Source: JAEYOM01 sp036260935 (lineage in GTDB: Bacteria > Bacillota > Clostridia > Acetivibrionales > DTU013). From it: a stretch of DNA of 64,000 nt. Positions 57,920-64,000 of the stretch are shown here, in pieces. Position 1 is the first letter of the stretch. Each line of letters begins with the position of its first letter. The position numbers were made by a program, and so were the translations under genes. Location: positions 1-64,000 of the forward strand of contig DATALQ010000021.1 of the NCBI GenBank assembly GCA_036260935.1. The letters run 5' to 3'. A model generated the notes under the pieces. The model saw only the letters and a list, made by a program, of their open reading frames with translations. It was not told the origin of the DNA and searched no databases.

Positions 57920-58621
57920 ATGAATGAAAATCTTTACAATAAAGAGATAATTTGCCCGGTCTGCTCAAAGAAATTCGAGGTAACGAAGGTTAAGACAAGA
58001 GGTTGTAAGGTAAAGAGCAGGGATACGGATTTCTGCATCTATTATGAAGATATCAATCCTATTTTTTATGACGCATGGGTATGCGAGAACTGCGGGTATG
58101 CGGCGCAGTCGGAGAAATTTCTCGATATACCCCCCAGGGATGCCACTATAGTAAAGGCCAAGATTTCACCCAGGTGGAAACAGCATTCCTTCAGCGGTGA
58201 AAGGACAGTTGATACGGCGCTGGAAGCCTTCAAGCTGGTACTCATAAACCATCAGTCGCGTAACGCAAAGGCAAGCGAGCTTGCAAAAATCTGCATGAGG
58301 ATCGCATGGCTCTACAGAATAAAGCAGGATGAAAGAGAGCACGAGTTTATCAAATATGCCCTAAGGTATTATACTGAAACCTACGAGAAGGAGAAATTCC
58401 CGGCGGACAAGCTCGATGAGAACACCTGCATGTACATGATCGGTGAATTGAACTTCAGAGCAGGCAATCTCGACGAATCTGTCAAATGGTTCAGCAGGCT
58501 TATAAGCTCGCCGGACGCCAGAAGGATCCCAACTCTGATAGAGGCTGCAAGAGACGAATTCCAGCTTGTAAAGGACAAGCTCAGTGCAGGGGAAGCCGCA
58601 GCTGCAGGCGGGGCTAACTGA
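57920..58621 (+). CDS. DUF2225 family protein (zinc-ribbon, TPR-like)
   Basis: The 233-residue protein starts with a zinc-ribbon-like region: CPVC at 16-19 and CENC at about 55-58. A helical, TPR-like region follows (about 80-225, with WLYR, RYYTETYE and IGELNFRAGNLDESVKWF). DUF2225 proteins are common in clostridia and bacilli with no established function. It lies 27 bases after the VanW gene and abuts the next gene, suggesting a three-gene unit. Confidence 0.8.
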   Translation: MNENLYNKEIICPVCSKKFEVTKVKTRGCKVKSRDTDFCIYYEDINPIFYDAWVCENCGYAAQSEKFLDIPPRDATIVKAKISPRWKQHSFSGERTVDTALEAFKLVLINHQSRNAKASELAKICMRIAWLYRIKQDEREHEFIKYALRYYTETYEKEKFPADKLDENTCMYMIGELNFRAGNLDESVKWFSRLISSPDARRIPTLIEAARDEFQLVKDKLSAGEAAAAGGAN

Positions 58622-58632
58622 TGGAGGAGCCG

Positions 58633-59613
58633 ATGAAAACAGGCAAACTGCCAAACGATGTACTTGAAAAAATAGTGCTCGGCAAGATAAGGAATATCCG
58701 AAGCGAAGTGCTTGTACGCCCGGGCGTCGGCATGGATTGTTCCGCAGTAGATTTTGGCGAGTATACCTGCGTGCTGTCAAGCGACCCCATAACAGGGACG
58801 GCTAAAGAAATAGGGAGGCTCGCCGTACATATCAGCTGCAATGATATTGCCTCCTGCGGAGTGGAGCCGTTGGGTCTCATGACAACGATACTTTGCCCGC
58901 CCGGCTCAACCGAAAAAGAACTTGAACAAATAATGGAACAGCTAGCCGACGCTGCGGCATCGATAAACGTCGATCTGCTCGGAGGCCATACGGAAGTTAC
59001 TACCGCCGTCACGCGTTTCGTAATCTCCTGTACAGCCGTCGGGCGCTGTGTCAGGGGCAGTATGGTCGCAGCCGCCGGAGCCATGGATGGTGACGAGCTT
59101 ATAATTACAAAGCACGCTGGACTCGAAGGCGCTTCAATAATTGCGCACGAAAAAGGAAATGAACTTAAAGCCGTATTAGGCGAAAAAACCATAGAAGAAG
59201 CAAAAGCCTTCATGAATGACATCAGCGTAGTGAAGGACGGACTTGCAGCCGCAAGGTACGGCGCTCATGCGATGCATGACGTGACGGAAGGCGGGATACT
59301 TGGCGCCGTTTGGGAAATATGCGAGGCCTCCGGAATGGGTGCGGAAGTTTACATAGATCGGGTACCGGTTTTATTGTCAACTCGAAGGATTTGTGAATAT
59401 TATAGTATTGATCCGTACAGACTGATTTCTAGCGGATGCATGCTTATAGCCGCGCCGGACGGAAAAGAAATGACCGAACGGCTCAAAGCTGAAGGTATAG
59501 CAGCAACTGTTATAGGCAGGCTTTGCGGAACGGGAGAAAGGCTAATGCTGAACGACGGTAAAAAGGAAAGGATAGCGCCGCCCGAAGCTGATGAATTATA
59601 CAAAGTTTTGTAA
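58633..59613 (+). CDS. AIR synthase (PurM)/HypE-related protein
   Basis: The 326-residue protein has the two-domain PurM/HypE/ThiL/SelD fold. An N-terminal ATP-binding half carries RPGVGMDCSAVD, SSDPITGTAKEIGRLAVHISCNDIASCGVEP and LGGHTEVT. The C-terminal half has ITKHAGLEGASIIA and HDVTEGGILGAVWEI. It lacks the C-terminal PRYC-type cysteine tail of HypE, so it is not a classical hydrogenase carbamoyl-dehydratase. No hyp genes are nearby. The ATP-dependent reaction is unknown. ATG 58633 follows GGAGG; ATG 58621 overlaps the previous stop and precedes that site. Confidence 0.82.
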   Translation: MKTGKLPNDVLEKIVLGKIRNIRSEVLVRPGVGMDCSAVDFGEYTCVLSSDPITGTAKEIGRLAVHISCNDIASCGVEPLGLMTTILCPPGSTEKELEQIMEQLADAAASINVDLLGGHTEVTTAVTRFVISCTAVGRCVRGSMVAAAGAMDGDELIITKHAGLEGASIIAHEKGNELKAVLGEKTIEEAKAFMNDISVVKDGLAAARYGAHAMHDVTEGGILGAVWEICEASGMGAEVYIDRVPVLLSTRRICEYYSIDPYRLISSGCMLIAAPDGKEMTERLKAEGIAATVIGRLCGTGERLMLNDGKKERIAPPEADELYKVL

Positions 59614-59617
59614 TAAC

Positions 59618-59646
59618 TTGACATACTTTTTTTGAATGTTTATAAT
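59618..59646 (+). promoter_or_regulatory. consensus sigma-A promoter of glyA
   Basis: TTGACA (59618-59623), exactly 17 bases and TATAAT (59641-59646) form a full-consensus promoter 5 bases after the preceding stop. The transcript would start near 59653. Confidence 0.85.
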
Positions 59647-59689
59647 CAATTACGGTGAACGAACATTTTATTAACTGAATATAGCGGAC

Positions 59690-59880
59690 GATCGTTATGG
59701 AAGGCTGGAAAGCCGACTGTAGCGGGACGCACCTCTGGAGAGACCGTCATGGCGCCGAAGGGGCAAATTTCCGATATTATCGGGAATCATCTCTCAGGCA
59801 AAAGGACAGAGTACGGGTATATTGAATAAAACAATATTTACTTTTCAGGGGTCAAATCGAAAGATTTGGCCTTTTATATT
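59690..59880 (+). promoter_or_regulatory. glycine riboswitch and downstream terminator, glyA leader
   Basis: The aptamer core runs from CTCTGGAGAGACC (59733-59745) through GCCGAAGGGGCAA (59754-59766) to CTCTCAGGCAAAAGGACAGAG (59791-59811, in two blocks). These are the conserved glycine-riboswitch elements, with P1 from CTCTG/CAGAG. Only one full aptamer is present; GGCT-GGAA-AGCC (59704-59715) upstream may be the partner stem of single-aptamer types. A terminator GGTCAAATC-GAAA-GATTTGGCC-TTTT follows (59850-59875). Control of glyA by glycine is expected; the direction cannot be read by eye. Confidence 0.88.
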
Positions 59881-59916
59881 TTAAATAAATACATAAGAGA
59901 TTACGGAGGTAGAAAG

Positions 59917-61152
59917 ATGTATCAGATTGATCTGATAAAAAAAATTGATCCGGAAGTGGCGGATAGTATTGAAAAGGAAGTAAACCGGCAGAGGAACAAG
60001 CTCGAAATGATTGCTTCCGAAAATTTCGTAAGCGAGGCTGTTCTTCAGGCACTGGGAACACCCCTTACCAATAAATATGCGGAAGGCTATCCCGGTAAAC
60101 GTTATTACGGCGGATGCGAATTTGTAGATGTAGTGGAACAACTGGCTATAGACAGGGCTAAACAATTGTTCGGCGCCGATCATGTCAACGTACAGCCCCA
60201 TTCGGGAGCCCAGGCGAACTCTGCAGTCTATTTTGCAATGCTGGACCCCGGCGATACGATACTCGGTTTGGATCTTGCACATGGCGGGCATCTGAGCCAC
60301 GGAATGAAAAAGAATATATCGGGAAAATATTACAAATCGGAATTCTATCAGGTTAGAGAAGACAACAGCTATATCGATTACGATGCACTTCTGCGTAAGG
60401 CCAGGGAAATAAGACCTAAAATAATCGTTGCCGGCGCGAGCGCTTACCCCAGAATCATCGATTTCAAGGCATTCAGCGAGATCGCGAAGGAAGCAGGCTC
60501 CTTACTGATGGTAGACATGGCTCATATAGCTGGCCTTGTTGCCGCAGGACTGCATCCAAGCCCCGTGCCCTATGCGGATTTTGTAACGACTACTACGCAT
60601 AAAACGCTCAGAGGCCCAAGGGGCGGCATGATCATGTGCAAGGAGGAATATGCCAAAGCTATAGACTCGGCAGTATTCCCAGGCACGCAGGGCGGACCGC
60701 TCATGCATGTCATAGCGGCAAAAGCGGTAAGCTTCAAGGAAGCGCTGAGCGATGAATTCAAGACCTACCAGCAGCAGATTGTCAAAAATGCCAAAGCGCT
60801 TGCCCAGGCATTGATGGATCAAGGCTTCGAACTGGTATCGGGAGGCACTGACAATCATCTTATGCTGGTTGACCTTACGAACATGAATGTTACTGGAAAA
60901 CAGGCGCAGCTGTGGCTTGATGAAGTCGGTATCACCGTTAACAAGAACGCCATACCCTTTGACAAGCAGAAGCCTTCGATTACCAGCGGTATAAGAATAG
61001 GTACGCCCGCGCTGACCACAAGGGGTATGAAGGAAGCTGACATGAAGGAAATAGCCGGATTGATCAAGTTGACGCTGACAGATTTCGAAAGCTCCGCCGA
61101 CAAGGTAAGAAGCGGTGTAGCGGCCCTTTGCAGAAAGTATCCGCTGTATTGA
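59917..61152 (+). CDS. glyA: GlyA, serine hydroxymethyltransferase
   Basis: The 411-residue PLP enzyme interconverts serine and glycine with tetrahydrofolate, supplying one-carbon units. The PLP lysine is Lys229 in VTTTTHKTLRGPRGG. MIASENFVSEAVL and NKYAEGYPGKRYYGG are SHMT signatures. ATG 59917 follows GGAGGT by 6 bases; a TTG 51 bases earlier would place the start inside the terminator hairpin. Expression passes through a glycine riboswitch. Confidence 0.97.
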   Translation: MYQIDLIKKIDPEVADSIEKEVNRQRNKLEMIASENFVSEAVLQALGTPLTNKYAEGYPGKRYYGGCEFVDVVEQLAIDRAKQLFGADHVNVQPHSGAQANSAVYFAMLDPGDTILGLDLAHGGHLSHGMKKNISGKYYKSEFYQVREDNSYIDYDALLRKAREIRPKIIVAGASAYPRIIDFKAFSEIAKEAGSLLMVDMAHIAGLVAAGLHPSPVPYADFVTTTTHKTLRGPRGGMIMCKEEYAKAIDSAVFPGTQGGPLMHVIAAKAVSFKEALSDEFKTYQQQIVKNAKALAQALMDQGFELVSGGTDNHLMLVDLTNMNVTGKQAQLWLDEVGITVNKNAIPFDKQKPSITSGIRIGTPALTTRGMKEADMKEIAGLIKLTLTDFESSADKVRSGVAALCRKYPLY

Positions 61153-61216
61153 TAAACGGCGGGCTTTGCAGACGACTAGAATTATAGTAGAATAGATTTA
61201 TGCGATTAAATTATTA

Positions 61217-61255
61217 CAGGCAGGATGCCGGATTTTAACACCGATATCCTGTCTG
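61217..61255 (+). terminator. probable glyA terminator hairpin
   Basis: CAGGCAGGAT (61218-61227) pairs with ATCCTGTCTG (61245-61254) with one G-T, and CCGG/CCG extend it inward. The following sequence is T-rich (TATGTTATTTG) without a solid T-run, so termination may be weak. Confidence 0.45.
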
Positions 61256-61283
61256 TATGTTATTTGTACAAAATGATTACTAT

Positions 61284-61323
61284 GCAGCATAACAATGTAG
61301 ATTATATGCTTACGCAATAATCT
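61284..61323 (+). repeat. dispersed hairpin repeat, copy 2 (upstream of rarA)
   Basis: This is the partner of the copy at 16639-16678. The stem AGATTAT/ATAATCT (61299-61305 with 61317-61323) closes an 11-base loop ATGCTTACGCA. It ends 5 bases before the rarA ribosome site. Confidence 0.7.
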
Positions 61324-61337
61324 TATCAGGAGGGTTT

Positions 61338-62627
61338 ATGCCTGAAAGGAAGGAACCTCTGGCATACAGGATGAGCCCGAGGACAATAGAGGAATTTGTC
61401 GGACAGGAACATATCACAGGGAAGGGAAAGATGCTGTATCGAATGATCAAGGCGGATCGGATCTCCTCCGTCATTCTTTACGGTCCTCCTGGAACCGGTA
61501 AAACATCACTGGCGCGGATTATTGCCGCCACAACCTCGTCCAGTTTTGAAAAACTGAACGCGGTGACGGCCGGCGTCGCGGATATAAAGAGGATAGTTTC
61601 CGACACTCAGAATCCTATGCTTAACCCGAGCGGCAGGACAGTGCTTTTCATAGACGAAATACACCGTTTCAACAAAGCTCAGCAGGATGCGCTTCTTCCT
61701 TTTGTTGAAAACGGTACAATTGTGCTTATTGGTGCAACGACGGAAAATCCATATTTCGAAGTCAATAAGGCTTTGATCTCGAGATCCTCAGTTTTCATGC
61801 TGAAACCGCTCACCAAAGATGATATCGCCTCGATAATCAGGTCGGCACTGGCTGACAAGGAACGCGGGCTCGGGGGATATGACCTTTTAATAGATGATGA
61901 TGCGGTATCCTATCTGGCTGAGGTTTCGAACGGGGACGCCAGAATGGCGCTCAACGCGATGGAGTTGGCCGCAGAGACCTCCGAGCTTGAAAGCGACGGG
62001 CATATACATATAAAGATTGGAACAATAGAGGAATGCGTACAGAGAAAGGCGATAACCTTTGATAAATCAGGTGAAGCGCATTATGATAATATCAGCGCAT
62101 TCATCAAATCCATGCGAGGAAGTAATCCCGACGCGGCGCTGTTTTATCTGGCAAGGGCGCTTTATGCCGGAGAAGACCCGGAGTTCCTGATACGAAGGAT
62201 CATCATCTGCGCTTCGGAGGACGTTGGCATGGCAAATCCCACAGCGCTGCAGGTCGCTGTTGCAGCCGCAGAGGGAATACATATGATCGGGATGCCTGAA
62301 GCCAGGCTGCTGCTTGCACACGCGGCAGTAATGGTAGCGACCAGCCCGAAATCCAATTCCTGCTATAAGGCGCTTGGAAAAGCAATGCAGGACGTTGAAA
62401 CAAAGCGCACGGGCGAAGTGCCGATGCATCTGCGTAACGCGCCTGTCAAAGGGATGGCGGATCAGGGTTATGGCGTGGGCTACAAGTATGCGCATGATTA
62501 TCCCGGAAATATAGTGAAACAGGAATTCTTCCCCGAGGAAATGAAGGGGACGATATATTACGAGCCAACCTCCAACGGTTATGAAAGCAGAATCAGGGAA
62601 TGGCTCGAAAGGTTCAGGAACAGCTGA
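61338..62627 (+). CDS. rarA: RarA/MgsA, replication-associated AAA+ ATPase
   Basis: The 429-residue clamp-loader-like ATPase acts at stalled forks. Walker A is GPPGTGKT (49-56) and Walker B is LFIDEIHRFNKAQQD; GATTENPYFEVN is the sensor 1 region and ISRSSVF the arginine-finger region. The C-terminal MgsA-type oligomerisation domain is complete (ASEDVGMANP, YKYAHDYPGN). CAGGAGGG precedes the ATG by 3 bases. A hairpin repeat lies just upstream. Confidence 0.95.
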   Translation: MPERKEPLAYRMSPRTIEEFVGQEHITGKGKMLYRMIKADRISSVILYGPPGTGKTSLARIIAATTSSSFEKLNAVTAGVADIKRIVSDTQNPMLNPSGRTVLFIDEIHRFNKAQQDALLPFVENGTIVLIGATTENPYFEVNKALISRSSVFMLKPLTKDDIASIIRSALADKERGLGGYDLLIDDDAVSYLAEVSNGDARMALNAMELAAETSELESDGHIHIKIGTIEECVQRKAITFDKSGEAHYDNISAFIKSMRGSNPDAALFYLARALYAGEDPEFLIRRIIICASEDVGMANPTALQVAVAAAEGIHMIGMPEARLLLAHAAVMVATSPKSNSCYKALGKAMQDVETKRTGEVPMHLRNAPVKGMADQGYGVGYKYAHDYPGNIVKQEFFPEEMKGTIYYEPTSNGYESRIREWLERFRNS

Positions 62628-62640
62628 AAGGAAGTGTGGT

Positions 62641-62916
62641 ATGTTAAAGAGGGTTCTGGCATGGATAATTTTGGCCGGTTTTGTGCTGCTATTACTGAAT
62701 ATAGCGATATTCCACTTTTATTTGCAGGCATGCATTGCGATTTATGTAGTGATAGTCATTTTCTTCGTACTTTCCAGCGGTAAAATCGTACCGACGGCAG
62801 AAGGAAACGGAAATAATCGGTTTGCCGGCCATGAAGGCGGCGGAGCTGATACCGATAGCGATATTGATACCGACACCGGTGAAGAAACCGGCAAAGATTC
62901 AGGTAAGAAAGAATAA
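62641..62916 (+). CDS. small membrane protein, function unknown
   Basis: The 91-residue protein has two transmembrane helices (about 4-26 and 29-46) and a hydrophilic Gly/Asp/Thr-rich tail with repeated D-T-D/D-S-D. The ATG is 14 bases after the rarA stop with AAGGAAGTG upstream, and the next gene starts 21 bases after it. It is probably cotranscribed with rarA or the racemase-like gene. I do not recognise the family. Confidence 0.6.
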   Translation: MLKRVLAWIILAGFVLLLLNIAIFHFYLQACIAIYVVIVIFFVLSSGKIVPTAEGNGNNRFAGHEGGGADTDSDIDTDTGEETGKDSGKKE

Positions 62917-62937
62917 TTTTTTTGACGGAGGTGCAGT

Positions 62938-64000
62938 ATGCATTTTAGATATGGCTTCGGTAAAGGCTTCAAGGAATTTTACATTAATGATGGAAATATT
63001 CTCGCAGAACTCAGCCAGAACGACGTAGAAACCGGGCTGACAGGCGTGGAAGAGGTCGTTCGCTCACTCCGGGACCCCATTGGGACCGGCAGGCTTTCGA
63101 CTATAGTCAAACCCGGCGAGAAAATAGTCATAATTACAAGCGATATAACAAGACCTATGCCCAGCAAAATCGTACTTCCGCCTTTATTTGACGAACTTGA
63201 ACTGGCTGGAGTGAAAACTGAAGACATTACAATCGTTTTTGCGCTAGGCAACCATAGAAAGCATACAGAAGATGAAAAAAAATATCTTGTCGGAGAAGAG
63301 GTCTACAACAAGGTAAGATGCGTCGATAGCGACGCAAAGCGCTGCAGGATGCTCGGTACGACTACCTCGGGAACTCCGGTTGAAATATTTGATGAGGTAG
63401 CCGGCGCAGACAGGGTAATATGCCTGGGAAACATAGAGTATCACTACTTTGCCGGATACAGCGGCGGAGCAAAGGCTATAATGCCCGGAGTTTCTACAAG
63501 GGCTGCGATCCAGGCAAACCATAGCGGTATGGTAAAGGATGAGGCAAGAGCCGGCGCCATAGACGACAATCCGGTGCGGCAGGATATAGAAGAAGTCGTG
63601 CGCTTTGTTCCGATTGATTTCATACTCAATGTGGTGCTCGACGAAAACAAGCGTATCATAAGAGCAGTTGCAGGACATTATACTGAGGCGCACAGGGTTG
63701 GCTGCCGTTTTCTCGATAGTCTTTACAAAGTCGGGATACCTAAGAAGGCTGACATAGTAATAACAACGCCCGGAGGTTTTCCGAAGGACATCAATCTTTA
63801 TCAGGCGCAAAAGGCGCTGGATAATGCTAAACATGCCGTAAGGGACGGAGGAATCGTTATCCTGTTGGCAGCCTGCACCGAAGGCTATGGAGAATCCGTT
63901 TTCGAAAGATGGATCAGAGAGTCTGTTTCTCCTGATGATCTTGTGGTAAAAATTAAAAACAATTTTGAACTCGGCGGTCATAAAGCAGCTGCAATAGCAC
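62938..64000 (+). CDS. LarA-family nickel-pincer racemase-like protein (3' end outside window)
   Basis: The frame is open from this ATG (GGAGGTGC upstream) to the window edge, 354 residues. SDITRPMPS, FALGNHRKHTEDE and YHYFAGYSGGAKAIMPGVS match lactate racemase LarA (DUF2088). Candidate cofactor and catalytic residues are His169, Lys179 and His195, with the same mutual spacing as LarA His174, Lys184 and His200. The family racemises or epimerises 2-hydroxyacids using the nickel-pincer nucleotide cofactor; substrates vary widely. No larB, larC or larE maturation genes are visible, though they may lie beyond the edge. Confidence 0.85.
   Translation, partial: MHFRYGFGKGFKEFYINDGNILAELSQNDVETGLTGVEEVVRSLRDPIGTGRLSTIVKPGEKIVIITSDITRPMPSKIVLPPLFDELELAGVKTEDITIVFALGNHRKHTEDEKKYLVGEEVYNKVRCVDSDAKRCRMLGTTTSGTPVEIFDEVAGADRVICLGNIEYHYFAGYSGGAKAIMPGVSTRAAIQANHSGMVKDEARAGAIDDNPVRQDIEEVVRFVPIDFILNVVLDENKRIIRAVAGHYTEAHRVGCRFLDSLYKVGIPKKADIVITTPGGFPKDINLYQAQKALDNAKHAVRDGGIVILLAACTEGYGESVFERWIRESVSPDDLVVKIKNNFELGGHKAAAIA

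Overview
This window reads as the chromosome of a spore-forming, motile member of the class Clostridia (Firmicutes). The evidence is a spoVS gene behind a sigma-H-like promoter, an FtsK/SpoIIIE translocase beside tepA-ylzJ, PyrR attenuation, a T-box leader, a LexA/YneA-type SOS pair, purine-rich Shine-Dalgarno sites, and frequent GTG/TTG starts. The SLH-anchored GH18 protein, secreted esterase and gene orders point loosely toward cellulolytic clostridia such as Ruminiclostridium/Acetivibrio. That placement is inference. No rRNA, tRNA, CRISPR array, insertion sequence or prophage was seen.

Layout. 1-2.3 kb: the end of an anti-sigma-like gene, a small membrane protein and a secreted esterase. 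2.6-4.7 kb: manganese regulator MntR and transporter MntH. 4.8-12.4 kb: tepA-ylzJ, a reverse-strand chemoreceptor, ftsK and a membrane-anchored TPR protein. 12.7-20.9 kb: a YgiQ-like radical SAM protein, rny, a YmdB-like phosphoesterase, spoVS, pgeF and a peptide-binding lipoprotein. 21-24.5 kb: lspA, an RluD-like gene and a second chemoreceptor. 24.5-36.5 kb: the pyrimidine operon pyrR-B-C-F-carA-carB-pyrK-pyrD, a phosphatase-like gene, a divergent PyrE-like gene and a small coupled ORF. It is preceded by a PyrR attenuator. 36.5-39 kb: a T-box leader and a divergent MetRS-like enzyme. 39.3-48.9 kb: a GH3 lipoprotein, then miaB-ylbF-mutS-mutL-miaA-hfq. 49-50 kb: the divergent lexA/yneA SOS pair with three LexA boxes. 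50-53.7 kb: two reverse-strand envelope genes. 53.9-59.6 kb: cysteine desulfurase, thiI, a VanW protein, a DUF2225 protein and a PurM/HypE-like protein. 59.6-64 kb: glycine riboswitch and glyA, rarA, a small membrane protein and the start of a LarA-like racemase.

How the genes work together. The pyr cluster encodes UMP synthesis from bicarbonate and glutamine, with attenuation sensing UMP through PyrR. MiaA and MiaB act in sequence on tRNA A37. Desulfurase and ThiI supply sulfur to tRNA or thiamine. MutS and MutL perform mismatch repair. LexA and the LysM protein couple DNA damage to division arrest.

Most of the coding content is ordinary housekeeping. The less-explained signals are non-coding or divergent. 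They are two hairpin-repeat families whose stems differ by paired changes, a GCGCC/GGCGC hairpin motif near pyrK and thiI, a perfect palindrome on the tepA promoter, a MetRS-like enzyme with a degenerate KMSKS loop behind a T-box with no evident AUG specifier, and a 15-bp repeat inside mutL.
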